From Loxodes magnus (Eukaryota > Ciliophora > Karyorelictea > Loxodida > Loxodidae), in NCBI GenBank assembly GCA_946699065.1, contig CAMPDV010002117.1, positions 21,639 to 85,638 on the forward strand: a DNA stretch of 64,000 nt, written 5' to 3'. Positions 1 to 14,218 of this stretch are shown here, in pieces. Under the pieces are notes generated by a model, which saw nothing but the letters and a program-made list of their open reading frames with translations, ran no database searches and had not been told where the DNA came from. How positions within the stretch are numbered: the first letter of the stretch is position 1; each line of letters opens with the position of its first letter. The position numbers and the translations under genes are program-made.

Positions 1-3000
1 CATACATCCATCAACCTTTCTAAATCTAATAGTGATTCTTAAATATATAAATTACTTATTTTTACATCAAATATCCATTTATAAAATTCTATTTCCTATC
101 CATGTTTCACATGAGAAACTGGAGAATTCCTAAAACTTAAATTTCACTATGGTTCAGTATAGAATAAAAGTGAGTAGTTTTGTATGGAATTATAGCATTA
201 TGATCTATATGAATAAGCTCCTCAACAATAGATTAGCATGGAAGAATTAAAACTTATAAGTAAGTGATTTCATTATACTTTATCATAATAAGGATACTTA
301 ATTTCTATATCTTACTATATCAATTGTATTACTCTCTTCTCTATTTCTATTACACCACTTAAAAATGATATTGGCTTTAATTTTTCATAGCTTCATATAT
401 CAAATAGCACATAACTATCATTTTATGTTTAATTTTCTAATTTAAATCAAAAGTCTAAATTAAAAGTTGTATTCATAGATAATTTTATTGCTTCATTTGC
501 TTACTTATAGTTTATAAATGTTTCATTTTAATATACAAGTTATTATCCAAATCTCTCTAACTATTATTTACCAATAGGATATCTATCTTTATAAAGCTCT
601 AAGTGCTATAGCTAACTTTCCTTACAATAATAAGTGTTCTTATTATGATCTGGCTAAGCTTCAAGAACATATCCTAAAGAGCAGAAGCAGAACTATTAAA
701 TAGATGAATGGTTTATTTGTAAATAAGTTGCACTATTATTATATTAGTCACAATCAGGATAAATTACTGAATGATAAAGGAAAAGAGAATTGTAAGTAAA
801 GTTAGATTCTTATATAAATTACAAGTAACTTTAAGAACTCTACTCAATGTTGCAATTGACAGATGAGTTAAATGATGCTTGTACAAATTTGCTGATTAAA
901 CTAGACTAAATTCTTACTTGTATTTGATATACCATGTTTGATAGCTATTTTTGTTATATTAGAATAAAATAGTAAAACTGATTATGTTCTAAGTCTAAAG
1001 CTATTGTTGATTAGTTTCCTAAGGCTTTTATCTCTTTTAACGTAACATGAAGTTAATTAGGGAATTTAGAGAATGATAGAGTGCAATATTGGTTTAGTAT
1101 TGAGAAGAATTAGAATGGATAGCTATGTAGTGAATTAAAGTTGATCATAAATGCATAAGATATTGTAGTTTATGTAAATAAATCATACTCAAATAACTAA
1201 GAATCATTTCCATACCAATATTTATTTCCTTATTAGTTGTTTATTTCTTTATTAACTACATACTTATAACTATCATCACATCCTTCATCTAATTAAGGAT
1301 CATCATTTATACAACTTCCCTTACAATTAAGTCAGCATGGAGTTAATAAACCTCAACAATCTATCAATTTCTCTCCTTATTCAGAAATTAAACTATATTA
1401 ACTACTAAATCTGATTGCCATTATTCAAGCATCTAAACTATCAACATTAGTCTCATTTGAATATGCTATATAAAGTTAAGACTAAAGTAAATTAGAGAGA
1501 GATAGTTAAATTAATTAGTATCTAAGACATTTAGAAGGAAACTTATAACTGGAATAGCAATAAATGGTGTCGTTAGTTTCATGGAAAGCAAATATTAACT
1601 AATGTCATTCTATTGTATTACATATACTAAATCTTGCCTTATTAGTTACATTTCATCTAGCTTGTATTTATGAAGTTTATCCAAGTAAGTATAAAGAGAA
1701 TTGCTACTGATTATTGTTTATAAAGGATAGAATAAACATATTTTAGTTTTAAGTTTAATTAAACTTGATTCAAAAGTAAAATACTAAGCTTTTGGAATTT
1801 GAGAAACTCTAGAGTTATTAAGTAAGATTATTAATAATAAAAGAGCTTTAAGGCTTTTAGAAATACATTTACCTATCTTTATTTATTTAACCTATAAATA
1901 CTTCATCACTTGGATACCTACATTTTTAAACAGGATACCTTTATCCTAAATCACCTGTTTAATAAGTACATCAAACATTATCCTATTAACCATATTATCT
2001 TATATAGCATACACTGCAATCACAAAGGCTATTATAATTAGGGTATATTTAATTGTACTAATTAGTAGAGTCGCATTATCACTCAAAATTCTAATTCTAT
2101 TAGTTTATTTATAAATTGCGTATAGAATAACTTACTTAACTATAGCCAAACTATATAAATGACTTCTCACCATGCTTTAACTTTATTATATTAGGACTTT
2201 AGATATTTAACATTGCAGAAACTCATTAATCATTTAAACTTCTTATAAATACTAATAAATAAGGATAGCTTGCTTAAGACTAAATAATCCATCAAAATAT
2301 TTTTTAGCCTAAATCTTAATAGTCAGCTACTTAAATTAGTTTAGTATCTTTAATAGTGTTATTTTCATAAAGATTTATAATAAATTAGTTGCTTTAATGC
2401 TATATTTCTATATAATATCCTTATTATGCTTATAACTAAACAACTTTATATTCTTATATCGAATAATTAACCATTCACTATCCACTTATAGCTTAGCTAT
2501 CTTTATCAAATAAATCACCTTAAAAACCTTAGCTATAACCATTTATTTAATACTATATATTTCTATTTATTTACCATCAATTTCCCTTAAACAGTTCATG
2601 ACCCTCATTTCTACAACTAGAGACTGGACTATCAAAACTGCATATTCCATTACAAGATTATCAGCATGGAGTTTTAAAAGTTAGGTAATCATACCAAGAA
2701 TCATTCATTCTTAAGTTATTATAGAATGTTAGATTGTATATTAAGCCTGAATAGTTAGCTACATTTTAAAAATTCACTTAAGATTTAACTTCTCCAACAT
2801 TAAATATAGTTGAGGCATTTACCAGTTAATACAGAGGTTTTCCCTAATCTATTATTGAAAAGCATTGGGATTTAAATCAAAAGCTTGAATAGCATAATGT
2901 TGTATTATACTTTGCGTTTTAATATTTAACTTCTAGATAAATATGATGTCATTCAGCTTTGTAATAATAAGGATAATTATATCATTAGGTATTATTTCAT

Positions 3001-6000
3001 TATACCTATAGAAAATTATAGTCATTTTATATAGTTACTGATAAAAGTATTTTATTTTAATTACTTGTATCTTCAAATGAAAAAAGAGCAACATTAGAAA
3101 TATTTTTTATAAAAGGTTTAATTCAAAAATCTAGTGATCAGTCATTAATTAAATTAGAAGAAGCTAAGTAATTAGTAAGTTTTACTTTTGATTATTTTAT
3201 TCAAATAAGTTAGTGATTGGAATTTATATTCCTATTGGTTAAATAAATTAAGAAACGGGTAGTAAATTTTCAGTGGTTTTAATTGATTCTATACAATATT
3301 TACTTTAATTTATTACTAATTACTCAAATCCTATTTTACAAGTACATTTATCTGGTCAAGGATATCTAGGAACGTAAACATTTTTTTTAATACATAATTT
3401 GCAGTTTTTTATCTCAAAGCAACTTTTGCACTCTTATTAACATCTTGGACATTTATTTCCAAATTATGACTCTCAACAATATCAACAACTCTTTTTATTT
3501 TCATAAAAATTGGAAGGACATTCTTTAACACATTAGTAATTATATAAATGAAAGCCTGGTTTACAATAAAGGGCCCTATTTACCGAAAGTCCATTACATC
3601 AAATCTAATTATATTAGCAAGGATAGCAAAAAGGCTAATTTATTGATAGCTTATTAGCTAATGCAAACCCAGATTTACATGTATTATTACATTTCGTCTA
3701 AATTTAATGTTTATCGCAATCTAACGTTTATTATTAGATGCATCCTTCTTCAGTTATATAATTACAACTTCCTGATTGACAAATCTCTGAACATCGAGAT
3801 TTAAAATATTAGCTATATCAATTCAGTAAATCTATAGTATTAGATAGCCCAAAAGCTCTTGGAAATAGCTTCATATCTAAGAGTGGTATTTAATCTACTT
3901 AGTTTCAAGTTATTTTAAAATTAGTAGAATTTATTTAAATTCCTCCACTAAAAGGAGTGCAACTATATTTTATACCAGAACTAAATGTATAAAATAAGGT
4001 AGTGGGTTAGCTTCATTTAGCTATAGTATGTTATCTTCATAGATAAGTTTTAATAGGACTTTAATGATAAGAAAGTAGAACTAGATAAACTTAGTTTTAT
4101 ATATAGTTAGTACTGATATTGATCTAACAATTACTATCATCTTAGAATATTAGTTAGTTAGTGTCTATAGTAAATTTAAATAGATTCTTATTTTGAGAGT
4201 TTGTAACTGTAAAGTAATTAAATTAGCCAGTCTTAGTTTACTTATATACAAATAATAAAGTTAAAACATCATCAGGAGTTTAAATATCTCTTAATCTATT
4301 TTAATCAAAAGCTTCATTTATTTAAATATAATCAGGATCCGTCAATTACAGATATTCTAATTAATCATACCAACAGTCATTTAATCCAGGACCAATACAC
4401 TAGTTATAGCAAGATGGATGACAAATTTCATGATAATTGGTAAAAATATAATCAGCTTCATTCTGTGATAAGGCTATATAAGGAAAAAACTTAATCTTGT
4501 AATAAATTCCTTTAAACTTATTTTGATAATTATATCAGGAATTAATCAAAAAATATACATTTTAGGATAGTATTTACTTAATATTATCAGTACGAGTATA
4601 AATGGTAGAACTTTATTTTCAGGATTTTAAAATTAAATGAGATTAGCTAGAAGTATAATTCTTAATTAGTGCTATATGTAAGTATCCTTAGTTATAAATA
4701 CTTTATTAGTTTCAATTTTCAGCTCCGTTTCTATAAAATCCATTTTAATAAATAACTTCTAGATAATAATCATCTTATTGATTTCAGATATTTAAAATAC
4801 CAGTTATTTCATTTTAAAAATAAATATCTCAATGAATTGTAAATAAAACTGATCATTAATTCCAATCAGAAACTCAGTCAAAATTTCCAAAAGAGCTATT
4901 TGAACCTAAAATTATATAATCACCTTCCCAATTAAATGTAATTTCTTCAATTAGTAAAAAGTATAAATATTATTATTCCTCTCTATAGCACTAAGCTTAT
5001 CCTCCAAATTTTATTTTTAAAGTTTCACAGTCAGTTAAGGTCTCATTTTGTATAATATCTTATAAGTTATTATAGTTATATCCTATATGTGGATAATATT
5101 TTACTATATTTACTTTAAGTTCCATTTATTAAAAGTTAGTTAAACCAGATGGAGTACCTCCTATGTATATTCTAGAATTTCCCTAGTCTAAAGTACAAAA
5201 TGAGTTATTGGTAAACTCTTAGAAATCACAAATTATGTTAGTATTTTATGATTTAATACAGAATATATCTTCATACCCACCTATATATTCTCTTATGCTA
5301 TGACCTAGTAAATATTTTCCACTCTTTTCTAATGTAATTTTCTTTGTTGCTATCTAGGAGTTATAAAATCTATCTACTTGAAAGGTTAAATAAGTTGAAT
5401 TTACTTAAAAGACTGAAGAAATATGGAAAAGTCCCTGACAGTTTGTATTTGATGCTTGGATTCCTAGAATAAAAGAGTTAGAAGTACTAATGGTACTGGT
5501 AGTTAGATCTATGGAATAAATTAATGTATAAGGTTTATTAGGAAGTTCATAGTAATTGTTCTAGAATTATTCAGCTAAGGTAACAAACCCTTCATCTTTA
5601 ATATTAGATTTAGTTAAAAGCTTTCAGTTTAAAGTTAGTTCATAAAACTCTTTTTATAAGGTTGGTTCTATCCAAGCATATAGTCCGTTTTTTATTAAGT
5701 CATCAGTACATAATTTATCACTATATTAGAGACACTAAGAGTTAGTTCATTTATCTTAAAAGAAATCTTAGTTTAGTATAAAGTCTTAAGGTTAATGGTT
5801 GGAAGTGAATAGTTGTAAAAGGAATATTTTTCAAGTGCTTGGGTAAGTTTGGTAGCTTTAAAATTAAATTAACTAGATATCCTATAGAAATTTATTTTTA
5901 ACCTGGAAATCTTAGCAATTAGCACTTAGAAATATTGAGCTAAAGCAAATTCTAAGGGAAATTTGTTAAGAGTATTTATTTATTCAATAGGACATTGTAA

Positions 6001-6394
6001 TAAAGTAATTCATAGAGGAATTCATATTCTACCTCACTTATAATGTTTCTAGGGAGTCTGTTAAGATTTATATTTTCATGTATCAAGCATAAGTTTCTTA
6101 CTATTTAAAGGAAGCTGCTGAAAAATTAATAAATTGAGATTGATTTACTCCTAAAACTTTGAATATATCTAGCTACTATTCTTACGTAAAGTTGACTTAT
6201 AAATAGAAGCTAAAAGAATAGCCTATTTCATCTGAAGAATAATTAAAGTCGCTATTTATAAATTTGTCTAAGTAAAATGTTAAAGTTGTGTTTTTAGAGG
6301 AAATAGGTGAGGTAAGAGGAGTAATTAAATATCCATATGACTATAAAAATAATATTTAAAAGCTTAAGAGGACTAGGAGTCTTATAAAAGACAT
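1..6394 (-). CDS. Large LamG/Cys-rich membrane protein, left copy, 3'-truncated by the window edge, one-base frameshift
   Basis: This is the minus-strand twin of the gene at 30119-39147. The start ATG (complement of 6392-6394) and the signal peptide match the twin. Reading TAA/TAG as Gln and TGA as Trp keeps a coherent protein for about 1070 codons. It contains LamG-like segments and a Cys-rich block at 3300-3800 with CVKEC, NKCPRC and CKLC motifs. At 3185-3190 (+ strand cttttg) the coding strand has four A where the twin has five. All downstream positions (for example 3140 and 2666) are shifted by one base to the window edge. The downstream sequence is still almost identical to the twin, so this is either a very recent pseudogene or a homopolymer sequencing error. 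The membrane domain would lie outside the window to the left. What is seen: homology and shift. Inferred: loss of function. Confidence 0.8.
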
Positions 6395-6530
6395 TTTATA
6401 ATTTAAATTTAAGAATAAAAGAAAAATTAATAGTTAGACTTTATCTTTAGTTAACTATTAACTTTATTTGAAAAATTAGATTTAAAAATAATAAATTAAT
6501 TAATAAGTCTACTTACAGAGAAAATCAAAG
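1..6530. repeat. Left arm of large inverted duplication
   Basis: Reverse-complementing this arm gives 29975-36516 with near-identity over most of its length. Position 1 pairs with 36516 and the two start codons pair (6394 with 30119). Conservation fades within roughly 130 bases upstream of the ATG, at about 6480-6530. The loop between the arms is about 23.4 kb. The arms differ in discrete patches (about 3380-3800 and 4520-4600), so they are not one sequence assembled twice. Confidence 0.9.
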
Positions 6531-9500
6531 GAGAAGCAATATAATATCAATTAAAGTAGAAATTTATCAAACTCAAAAATATAGAAAAATCATGTTTATA
6601 AATTTTAAAATTTATAAGAAATAGAAAGCTTCTTAAAATCTAGTTTCCCGGTAAAATAAATAATTAAATAATAAAAGGAAAATCTCATAAATAAAGAAGT
6701 TATTATAAAAGGGATACTAAAATAATATCATGCCTAATAAAAAGAGTAGATTCAACACATTAAGTGAGTATTTAGAATTTTCATTTTTAGAAGATCAATT
6801 ATTAATTAAAGAAGTCCAAGAAATGGTTCGAAAATAAATTTGAAAATAATCAATTAAATTATAAATGTAGCTATTAAAATTTATAGATTGAATATTTTAC
6901 TCATGATAAAAAAAATTATAATAATACTTTCTTAGCCGAAAGTTAGAACTTAAATTAGAATAACTGGAAAATCTACAAAAATGTTTATTCTCAAAGATAA
7001 ACGAAAAAACAACCTAGCAATTCAAAAAAAACATTAAAATTAGGCATAAGTTAAATTAATTTGTGTAATAATCGAAAGGATTAAATAAAGAAATAAATGA
7101 GATTAAAAAATAAAAAATTTTAAGATTTTTTCAAAAGGGGGATTCATATCATATCATGAAGGTTTCTTATAAGTTTCTTGCTTAACTTTATTTATACAAA
7201 TAACTTAGTAAAATAAATAATTTTTATAAATTTTGGTCAAGAATACATAAATAGATAAAAATCAGAAAAACACTAAAAATATATTTGATTCATACTAAAG
7301 TTAAAGTTTCTTATAAAACAAGTTGGTATATAAAGAGACTTGTTTAACTTTTAAATACAAACTCAACAAAAATAAAAATAAAATGCTTGTTTTTCATAAT
7401 TTAAGCAACATACTTAAAAAGAAAAATAAATTAAATGATTTATTAAAGATAATTTCAACTTTAAAAATAAATTCAACCTAAAATATAAAGAAAAACTAAA
7501 TTATTTTAATCTTAAGATCAATTGAGAACAACTTTAAGATTTCTTTGATTCCACTCTTTTTATATACTTATACATTAATTTTTTAGTAAAGCTTTAAGAG
7601 GAGAGACGAAATTTTTTATAAAGAAAAGATGCTATAAATGAATAAAAAAAATTTGTGCTTATATTAATTTAATAATTTTATATCTTTAGTAAAAAATTGG
7701 GTTTGAAGCTTTAATCTAAATTAGAAGAAATCTTTAAATTATTCGATGATATACAATCACTCTTTCAATTTTAAAATTTTAAACTGAAAATCAATAAAAT
7801 TATGAAATTTTAAAATTAGAGAAATTTACATTCTTTCCTGATTCTTTGTCTTATATTTTTAAATCTAATAAATAAAAATTAAGATTCTTTGCTTTTATTT
7901 TATGAAAATGATCTTAGTTTAGGATAAATAAATTTAAAATAATTAAAAGTTTTAAAAAAGATTATTTATTTAAGGATTTTTAAAGGAAATTAAGAATTTA
8001 GTATTATATCTTTCTCTTTCAAGTCTGACTGTGATTTATATTTGAAGATTGAGTAATTTATTATATTCTCGTATAAATTTTAACTTTATTAACCTTAAAT
8101 AGTGAAATGAAAAATCTTCTTTATATATATGCAATAAACTTAAGATTAAGATTTGAGTAAACAATAGAAATAAAAATAAAATAATAAATTAAAATTTTAT
8201 CCCTTATTCTTTCCAAAACTTGAAAGTTGTTTAAAGCAAATGAGTTAATTGAGATAGATTGATGAATAGGTATAAATACCATGTAAAATAAATAAACTAA
8301 GAATAGCAATGTATTATATTTGATAAAATTAAGTTTTAATTATTTTATTTAGATAAAACAATCATTTTAGGTATTTTTGGAAATTATTCTAAATGTAAAT
8401 ATTCTTTTAAGCAAAATTAACTTTTTAGATGTAATAATTTAAGCAAAAAATTTGATTCTAAGTTTTTCAGCTAGTATAATTTTTCAAATGGATGAATTAA
8501 ATGGTAGTACTTACAACAATTTTAAAAGGAAAGCTTTTATAATTATTAAATTTAAAAAATAAAAAACATAATAAAAGGATATAGGAAATTTAAAATATTA
8601 GAGATAAAAAGATTTATTTAAGTAAATGGATATTGTCTTAATAATAATAAGTTAAGAAAATAAAATAAAGAAATGAAAAGGTAAACATAATCTCTTCTAA
8701 CACATGAGACTAGATAATTTTTATAGTAATTTCAATTAAAGATTTTCTTAATTATTTATATAAGTGAGAAATTTCTGAAAAATAAATAAATATCATCATA
8801 TTTCTATTTAAGAATATTTATTTATTTTAGTAATAAAAATAAATAAAATTTTAATTAAATTATTTTCAAAAATACTAGTGAATTTTTCTATTTAAAACTA
8901 TAAAATGAATAATTATCACTAAAGAAACAATTCTAAATTTAATCATTTAATTTTTAATTCTGAGTTTGGCTTGGATAATATATCATATTTAGGTTTATTA
9001 AATCTCTAAAAATGTAAAAATATAAACACAACTTAGAATCTAAAAAAAGAAAAAGTAGTTGTTATCTAAATAAAATAGATAAAATTTAATTTAATAAAAT
9101 TAAGTTACCAAAAATGTTTATTATATTAGATATAATCTTAAAATGGTTCTAAACAAATGAAATCAAAGAAATAAATTTTAAGCATGAAATAATTTTTCTT
9201 AAGTTAGTAAATGAGTAAATCCTAAAAAGAATTTTTAATCATAACTAAGCAAATTTTTATTTAAGATCTTAAGATAAAATCTTATTAATATGCTTTGCAT
9301 AATTAACTCAATTTAATTTAATTTCTTTTAATAAATTTAAATTAAATTTAAATTAGTTTCCAAATTACAAAGAATAGATAAATTGTTAATAATTAACTAA
9401 AATAAATTTAGAAAATTTGCTCTAAAAATTGATAAAATGCTAAGATAAAGATAAATTAGACTTTAGTAAAGTTTAATTATTACTATTAATTATATTTAGC

Positions 9501-12500
9501 AATCATTTATAACTCTTTTTAATATTATTTTAATTTTAGTTAATAAATAAATATTATAAATAATTTAGAAATATTTTCATTTTATTTATCTTTTCTTAGT
9601 GAAATTTCTTATATTTTAAAATAGCTCTCTATTGCTTTAGTTAGATATCTTTCCTTATTATAAACTATTTAAACTTAGGGAGATTTTAATTTGTTGTATT
9701 ATATATGCTCCAAAAGATAAATAATGATAACTTGAATTAAAAGCTTAATTTAAATTAAAATAATTATAATGCTTGCTTAAAAAAAGAAAATCTTTTTAGT
9801 GTTAATTCATTTTAAATCATTACCTATCTTTCTATTTCTGTATTTATTAAATCTCTGAAGTATTTTTAAATTCTCTAGTTTCTAAATTTTTCACTACATT
9901 TCTTTTGGCTTATCTTATCTTAAAATTTATAAATTTTTATTTTTTTTATTAAGTTTAGTTTTTCTTTTTATTTTGCTTCCTTCTATTAATTCTGATTTTT
10001 ATTTATATTTGTTTATAAGTATTTGAAACGCTTAATTTAATAAATTATAAATACTTTTATAAGCTTAATTAAGCATTAAAGTCATATAAAGAAAAATTAA
10101 ATGTAGGCTTATTTACTAAAATAAATAAAAGTGCAGGTGATATTTCAGCAAATAGAACTATTTAAAATAATAAGCTTTTTTGTTTATTTTTTAGATAAAA
10201 TAATTGTAAATTAAATGTATAAGCAATTGACTATCTAAGTGCTTAAATTATTTAATTTCAATTAAAAAATACTTTATCTCTAAAATGTTTACTTTTAAAG
10301 AATATTCATATCTGAATTTCACATAGAAGTATCTACTATTGCTTTATAATATTTAATTAATAAAAAATTCTTTATTTGTTAAAAATGTTTAATAAAGTTT
10401 TTTATTATTTTGCTTAAATAGGCTACTAAGAAAATAATTTAAATTTATATATTTCTTTATTTTTTAAATATAACTATTTTTAAATTTCTTTTATTTCAAA
10501 ATATTTATTCTTTTACATCAATGTGTAAAATCAAATCAAGAGTCTTAAAATCGAAATCTATTTCATTAATATATTCATCATTTTTTATACTTGTAAAGGA
10601 ATAAAGATTCTCAAGAATTATTATAGAGCTTTTAATAATTATAGCTAATTATTTCAAGTAAATTTGAAAAAATAGAATTAATAGCCAAATTTTTTATTTT
10701 GGAAAACTATTAGAAAAATTTTATATAATCCAGTTTCAAGTTCTACTATGAAGCTAGCTATAAATAAAAAATTTAAAATAAAGAAAAATAATTTTCGTTA
10801 AGCAAAAAAATTTTGCTATATCTCAGTCTGCTTCAAAAGATCTTTTTTATCTTATAATTTTTTATATATGGCAAAAAATAAATGTTTGAATACATTTAAA
10901 CTTTTATAAGGAAAAATTATTTATTATAAATTTTAAAATTATTTTTCATAGCCCATTCGTTTTTTCACCTGTATTGACATCTAAATAATAAAAAATTTAA
11001 TATAAAATAGATAAAAATATATCTAGCTTATTTATAAAAAATGCTTATTATGTTCATATAATATAAATAAAAAATTTATAATTTTTGATTTATTATTTCA
11101 TTCAGTGGATATATTACAAAAACTTTTAGTAGAATTTTTTTCATTATTTTTATAAAATAAAATGTAGGAAAAGCTGAGAAAAGTTAAAGAATTTGAATAA
11201 AATAAAATTTCAGATTACTATTTTAAAAGTTTGGCATAGAAATAAATAAAATTTATTGAATAATAAATTTAAATAAATAAATAATTTAAATTCTTTTTAA
11301 TTAGCTTAATAAGAGAATAAAACTAAAAATAAAGATTTAACCTATGCATATAAAATTTAAATTAAGATTTATATTATAAATAAAATTGACTAGCTTCTTT
11401 TTATATTTAATATTTAGAAGTTATATGGTATTTTATTTTTATTTTATAATTTAAAGCAGCTGCTTTTAGTAACTTTAATATTTAAGACCAGGAAATGTTT
11501 ATTACTATTGCATTATTTAAATTTTTAGCAACTCAAATGTTTTTAAAAAATAAAATTTAAAGATAGAAATATTAACCAGGAAATAAATTTGGTTTGTAGC
11601 TCTTTGCTAAATAATGTAAAATTAATAAAATAAATTTAAACTAAATTTATAAAAGTTAATAGCTATATTTCTAAAATAATTTAGTTATTTATCATCTTTA
11701 TATTTTTCTTTTAAATTTATATCTTTTTATTTAACTTTAATAACAAAAAGATATAATGACTCTTTTTTACAAAATTTAAGTTGCTTAAATAAAACACATC
11801 CTTTAAGAAAAGTTGCTAATATAATTATTTTTGGACTAAAATAGAGATCTAATTAAAAAAGGTATTGATAATAATAATAAGGATGACTTATTTAAATAAT
11901 TAGTTAATTTTATAATTATATTAGTATTTTAATATTTTATGATTATATTATATTTTATATATATTAAATTATTAATGCTTCTATTTATAGTTATCTATTA
12001 ATTAAATTTAAACCTCAACTTATTTTCATTTTTGCTTCAAGTATTAAATTAAAAAGTTAAGTTGTGCAAGCTTATTTTTTAAAATTAAGGAAATAATTTT
12101 TCCTACACTTTTAATTTTTTTAATAAATAGTTAGCTTGGAAACTAATTTCTAAATTGAACTATTGCATAAAGGGATTAAGTTAAGATTAAATATAATTTT
12201 GTTAAATGATTAAAGTTTATTCTAAATAGTCTAGTTAAATTGTTTTAAGTTATTAAATTTAACATTATACTTATTTATTTCATAAAAACTCTACAAGTTA
12301 AACAAAAATATATATAATAATCAAATTTTCCTACCCAACTACAAAAATATTAAGCTCTAAAAATAAAAATAACGTATGCAAATAAATAAATACACAAATT
12401 AAATTTAATCTAATAGTTCTAAACACAAAATATGAGTAATATCAAATATAAATAATTAAAAATAAAGCAAAATATAATATAAGCTAAGCGTGTAAAATAA

Positions 12501-12902
12501 AAATTTCAATTATAATATTTTATATATTGACCATATTATTAAATTCTATCTTATTTTATTAACTAATACTTACAAAAGGTTTAGGTGTTTGGAATTTTTA
12601 TTTTTTTAAATAAAATTTATTTGAGATCATAAATTAATAAATTTAAACTAAAAATTTAAAATTTTTTTCTCGCTTGATAGTAAGAAATTTAAAAGTATCA
12701 AAAAAATATTAAAGAAATTAAATTTAGTAATTAAATTATATTAATTTAATAAAATCTTATTAATTATTTATATTTTTGCAAATTTGCAATTAGAATTAAT
12801 AAATTAATTTAAGTCTAGAAATATTCATAAAAGATATCAAAATAACAAATTAATAAAAATTAATTTTTAAATTATATAATAAATGATAAGATACATTTAG
12901 AA
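6531..12902. other. AT-rich interval without a recognisable gene
   Basis: Extremely AT-rich sequence. I see no Cys-rich, zinc-knuckle or membrane-protein signal and no low-AT island on either strand. Two imperfect copies of a motif with tttcttata and cttgtttaacttt occur near 7160-7200 and 7310-7360. Nothing else stands out. Confidence 0.4.
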
Positions 12903-13151
12903 TATAATGCACAAGTTAAGGTTTGCTCTATCGAAAAAATACTCCAACTTAACAAAGAAGCTCCAAATATACACCAAACAAATTACGAATTCAATAAGAA
13001 ATTAACGAGATTTGACCTATCGGAAACACTCAGAAAAAACAAAGTAAAAATCCTTAGGACTTATGGTAAACAAAATCCAAGCAAATATGAAATTTCTTTG
13101 ATTTAGCATAAAATCTTGATTTTTGATTAACCAAATAAAGGTGAATCACGT
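12903..13151 (+). pseudogene. Family X C-terminal fragment (unnamed repeated protein)
   Basis: About 83 codons stay in one frame and end in a segment with the motif ILIFDQPNKGES. Clear counterparts are found on the minus strand at 39487-39720 (QLNKQAP and FDLSEK against QLNKEAP and FDLSET here; CDKPNKGED at the end) and at 14219-14300 (LIFDKPNNGD). No start codon or upstream domain is visible in the preceding AT-rich DNA, so this is a 5'-truncated remnant. Function is not recognised. The zinc-knuckle protein at 39487-40994 suggests a gag- or ORF1-like mobile-element protein, which is inference. Confidence 0.55.
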
Positions 13152-13440
13152 AAATTAATTATTATTATTATATTTATGGAATTTTTTTAATATTCTGTCC
13201 ATCTTAATCAAGTAAACATAAGTCTAAAACTCTACTAAATGAAAATTATATAAGTACAATTTTATATAAGATTTTATCATAAATTAAAATATAGAATTAA
13301 GTTATTTAGTTAAATATAATAATAAATATTTAAAGGAGAATTAATTAAATCTTGACAATTATTAGATAATTTAATATAAATTAATTTTATAACAAACTAT
13401 TAATAAACTAAAAATAACATTTTTTATTATTAAGATTATA

Positions 13441-13624
13441 TTTTACTAATCCGGCGCAGTGTAGACTTCATTACAAGTACTCTTATAATAGATGTCACCA
13501 CAAGGTAGTAAGTCGTGTCCTTGTGTGATAAGGCCTTACTTATTTGAGGATTCTCTCTAAGAGTTGAGAATCTGGCTAGGGTGCTTAAGTCCAGATCTCA
13601 GTGTTATCCTACCTCTACATGTCT
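13441..13624 (-). pseudogene. Orphan coding island, minus strand
   Basis: A sharply less AT-rich block in very AT-rich surroundings. On the minus strand one frame gives about 60 residues of balanced protein-like sequence, including DLDLSTLARFSTLRENP and SHKDTTYYLVVTS, ending in KSTLRRISK. No family is recognised and neither end joins to a further convincing exon, so I call it a gene fragment. It could instead be a real exon flanked by long introns. A structured RNA was considered and rejected because the frame reads well. Confidence 0.45.
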
Positions 13625-14218
13625 TTATTCTGGTCGAAAATTTGAAAAACATAAAAAAACAAGCTAAAATATATTAACTTCTATTCTTTAGATTTAGTTA
13701 ATTTATTTAATGGTTTGAAAAGTAATCATACGAACAAATTAGCAATTTGCTGCTTATATAAATATATTCACCGTTAGTAGCAAAAGTATTATAATATGCT
13801 TTGAATGAAACTTACAAATCTTCTTAAAATTAGAATTTATTCCTTTTGGTATATATTAAGAATTTTTTAATTAAATGAATCTCTAAAATTAGAAAGAAAA
13901 AGTACTAATAGATAACATAAGATTAAGTAGATATAACATTTTATAAAGCTTAAAAATATAAAAATTTGAAGAAATTAAGGAATCTTACTCAAATTTGAAA
14001 ATAAAATATTATATCTCAATTATTTTAAAAAGGAGATATATTGCTTAATTTTATCATAATCTCAATAAGCTAAAGTCCAAAAATTATTATATGAAGTAGA
14101 GTATTAAAGAAGATATAGCAGAAATACAAACATGCTTTCATCTAATATATTTTCTTATTATCAATTTAGCATTATTTAAAAAAATCTTTATTAAGATAAT
14201 ATTAATAGTATATTAATG

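Noticed and set aside
13441-13624. Structured noncoding RNA (snRNA, SRP RNA or RNase P)
   Set aside because: No U1-U6, SRP or RNase P core motif could be matched, and the minus strand reads as good protein over the whole island.
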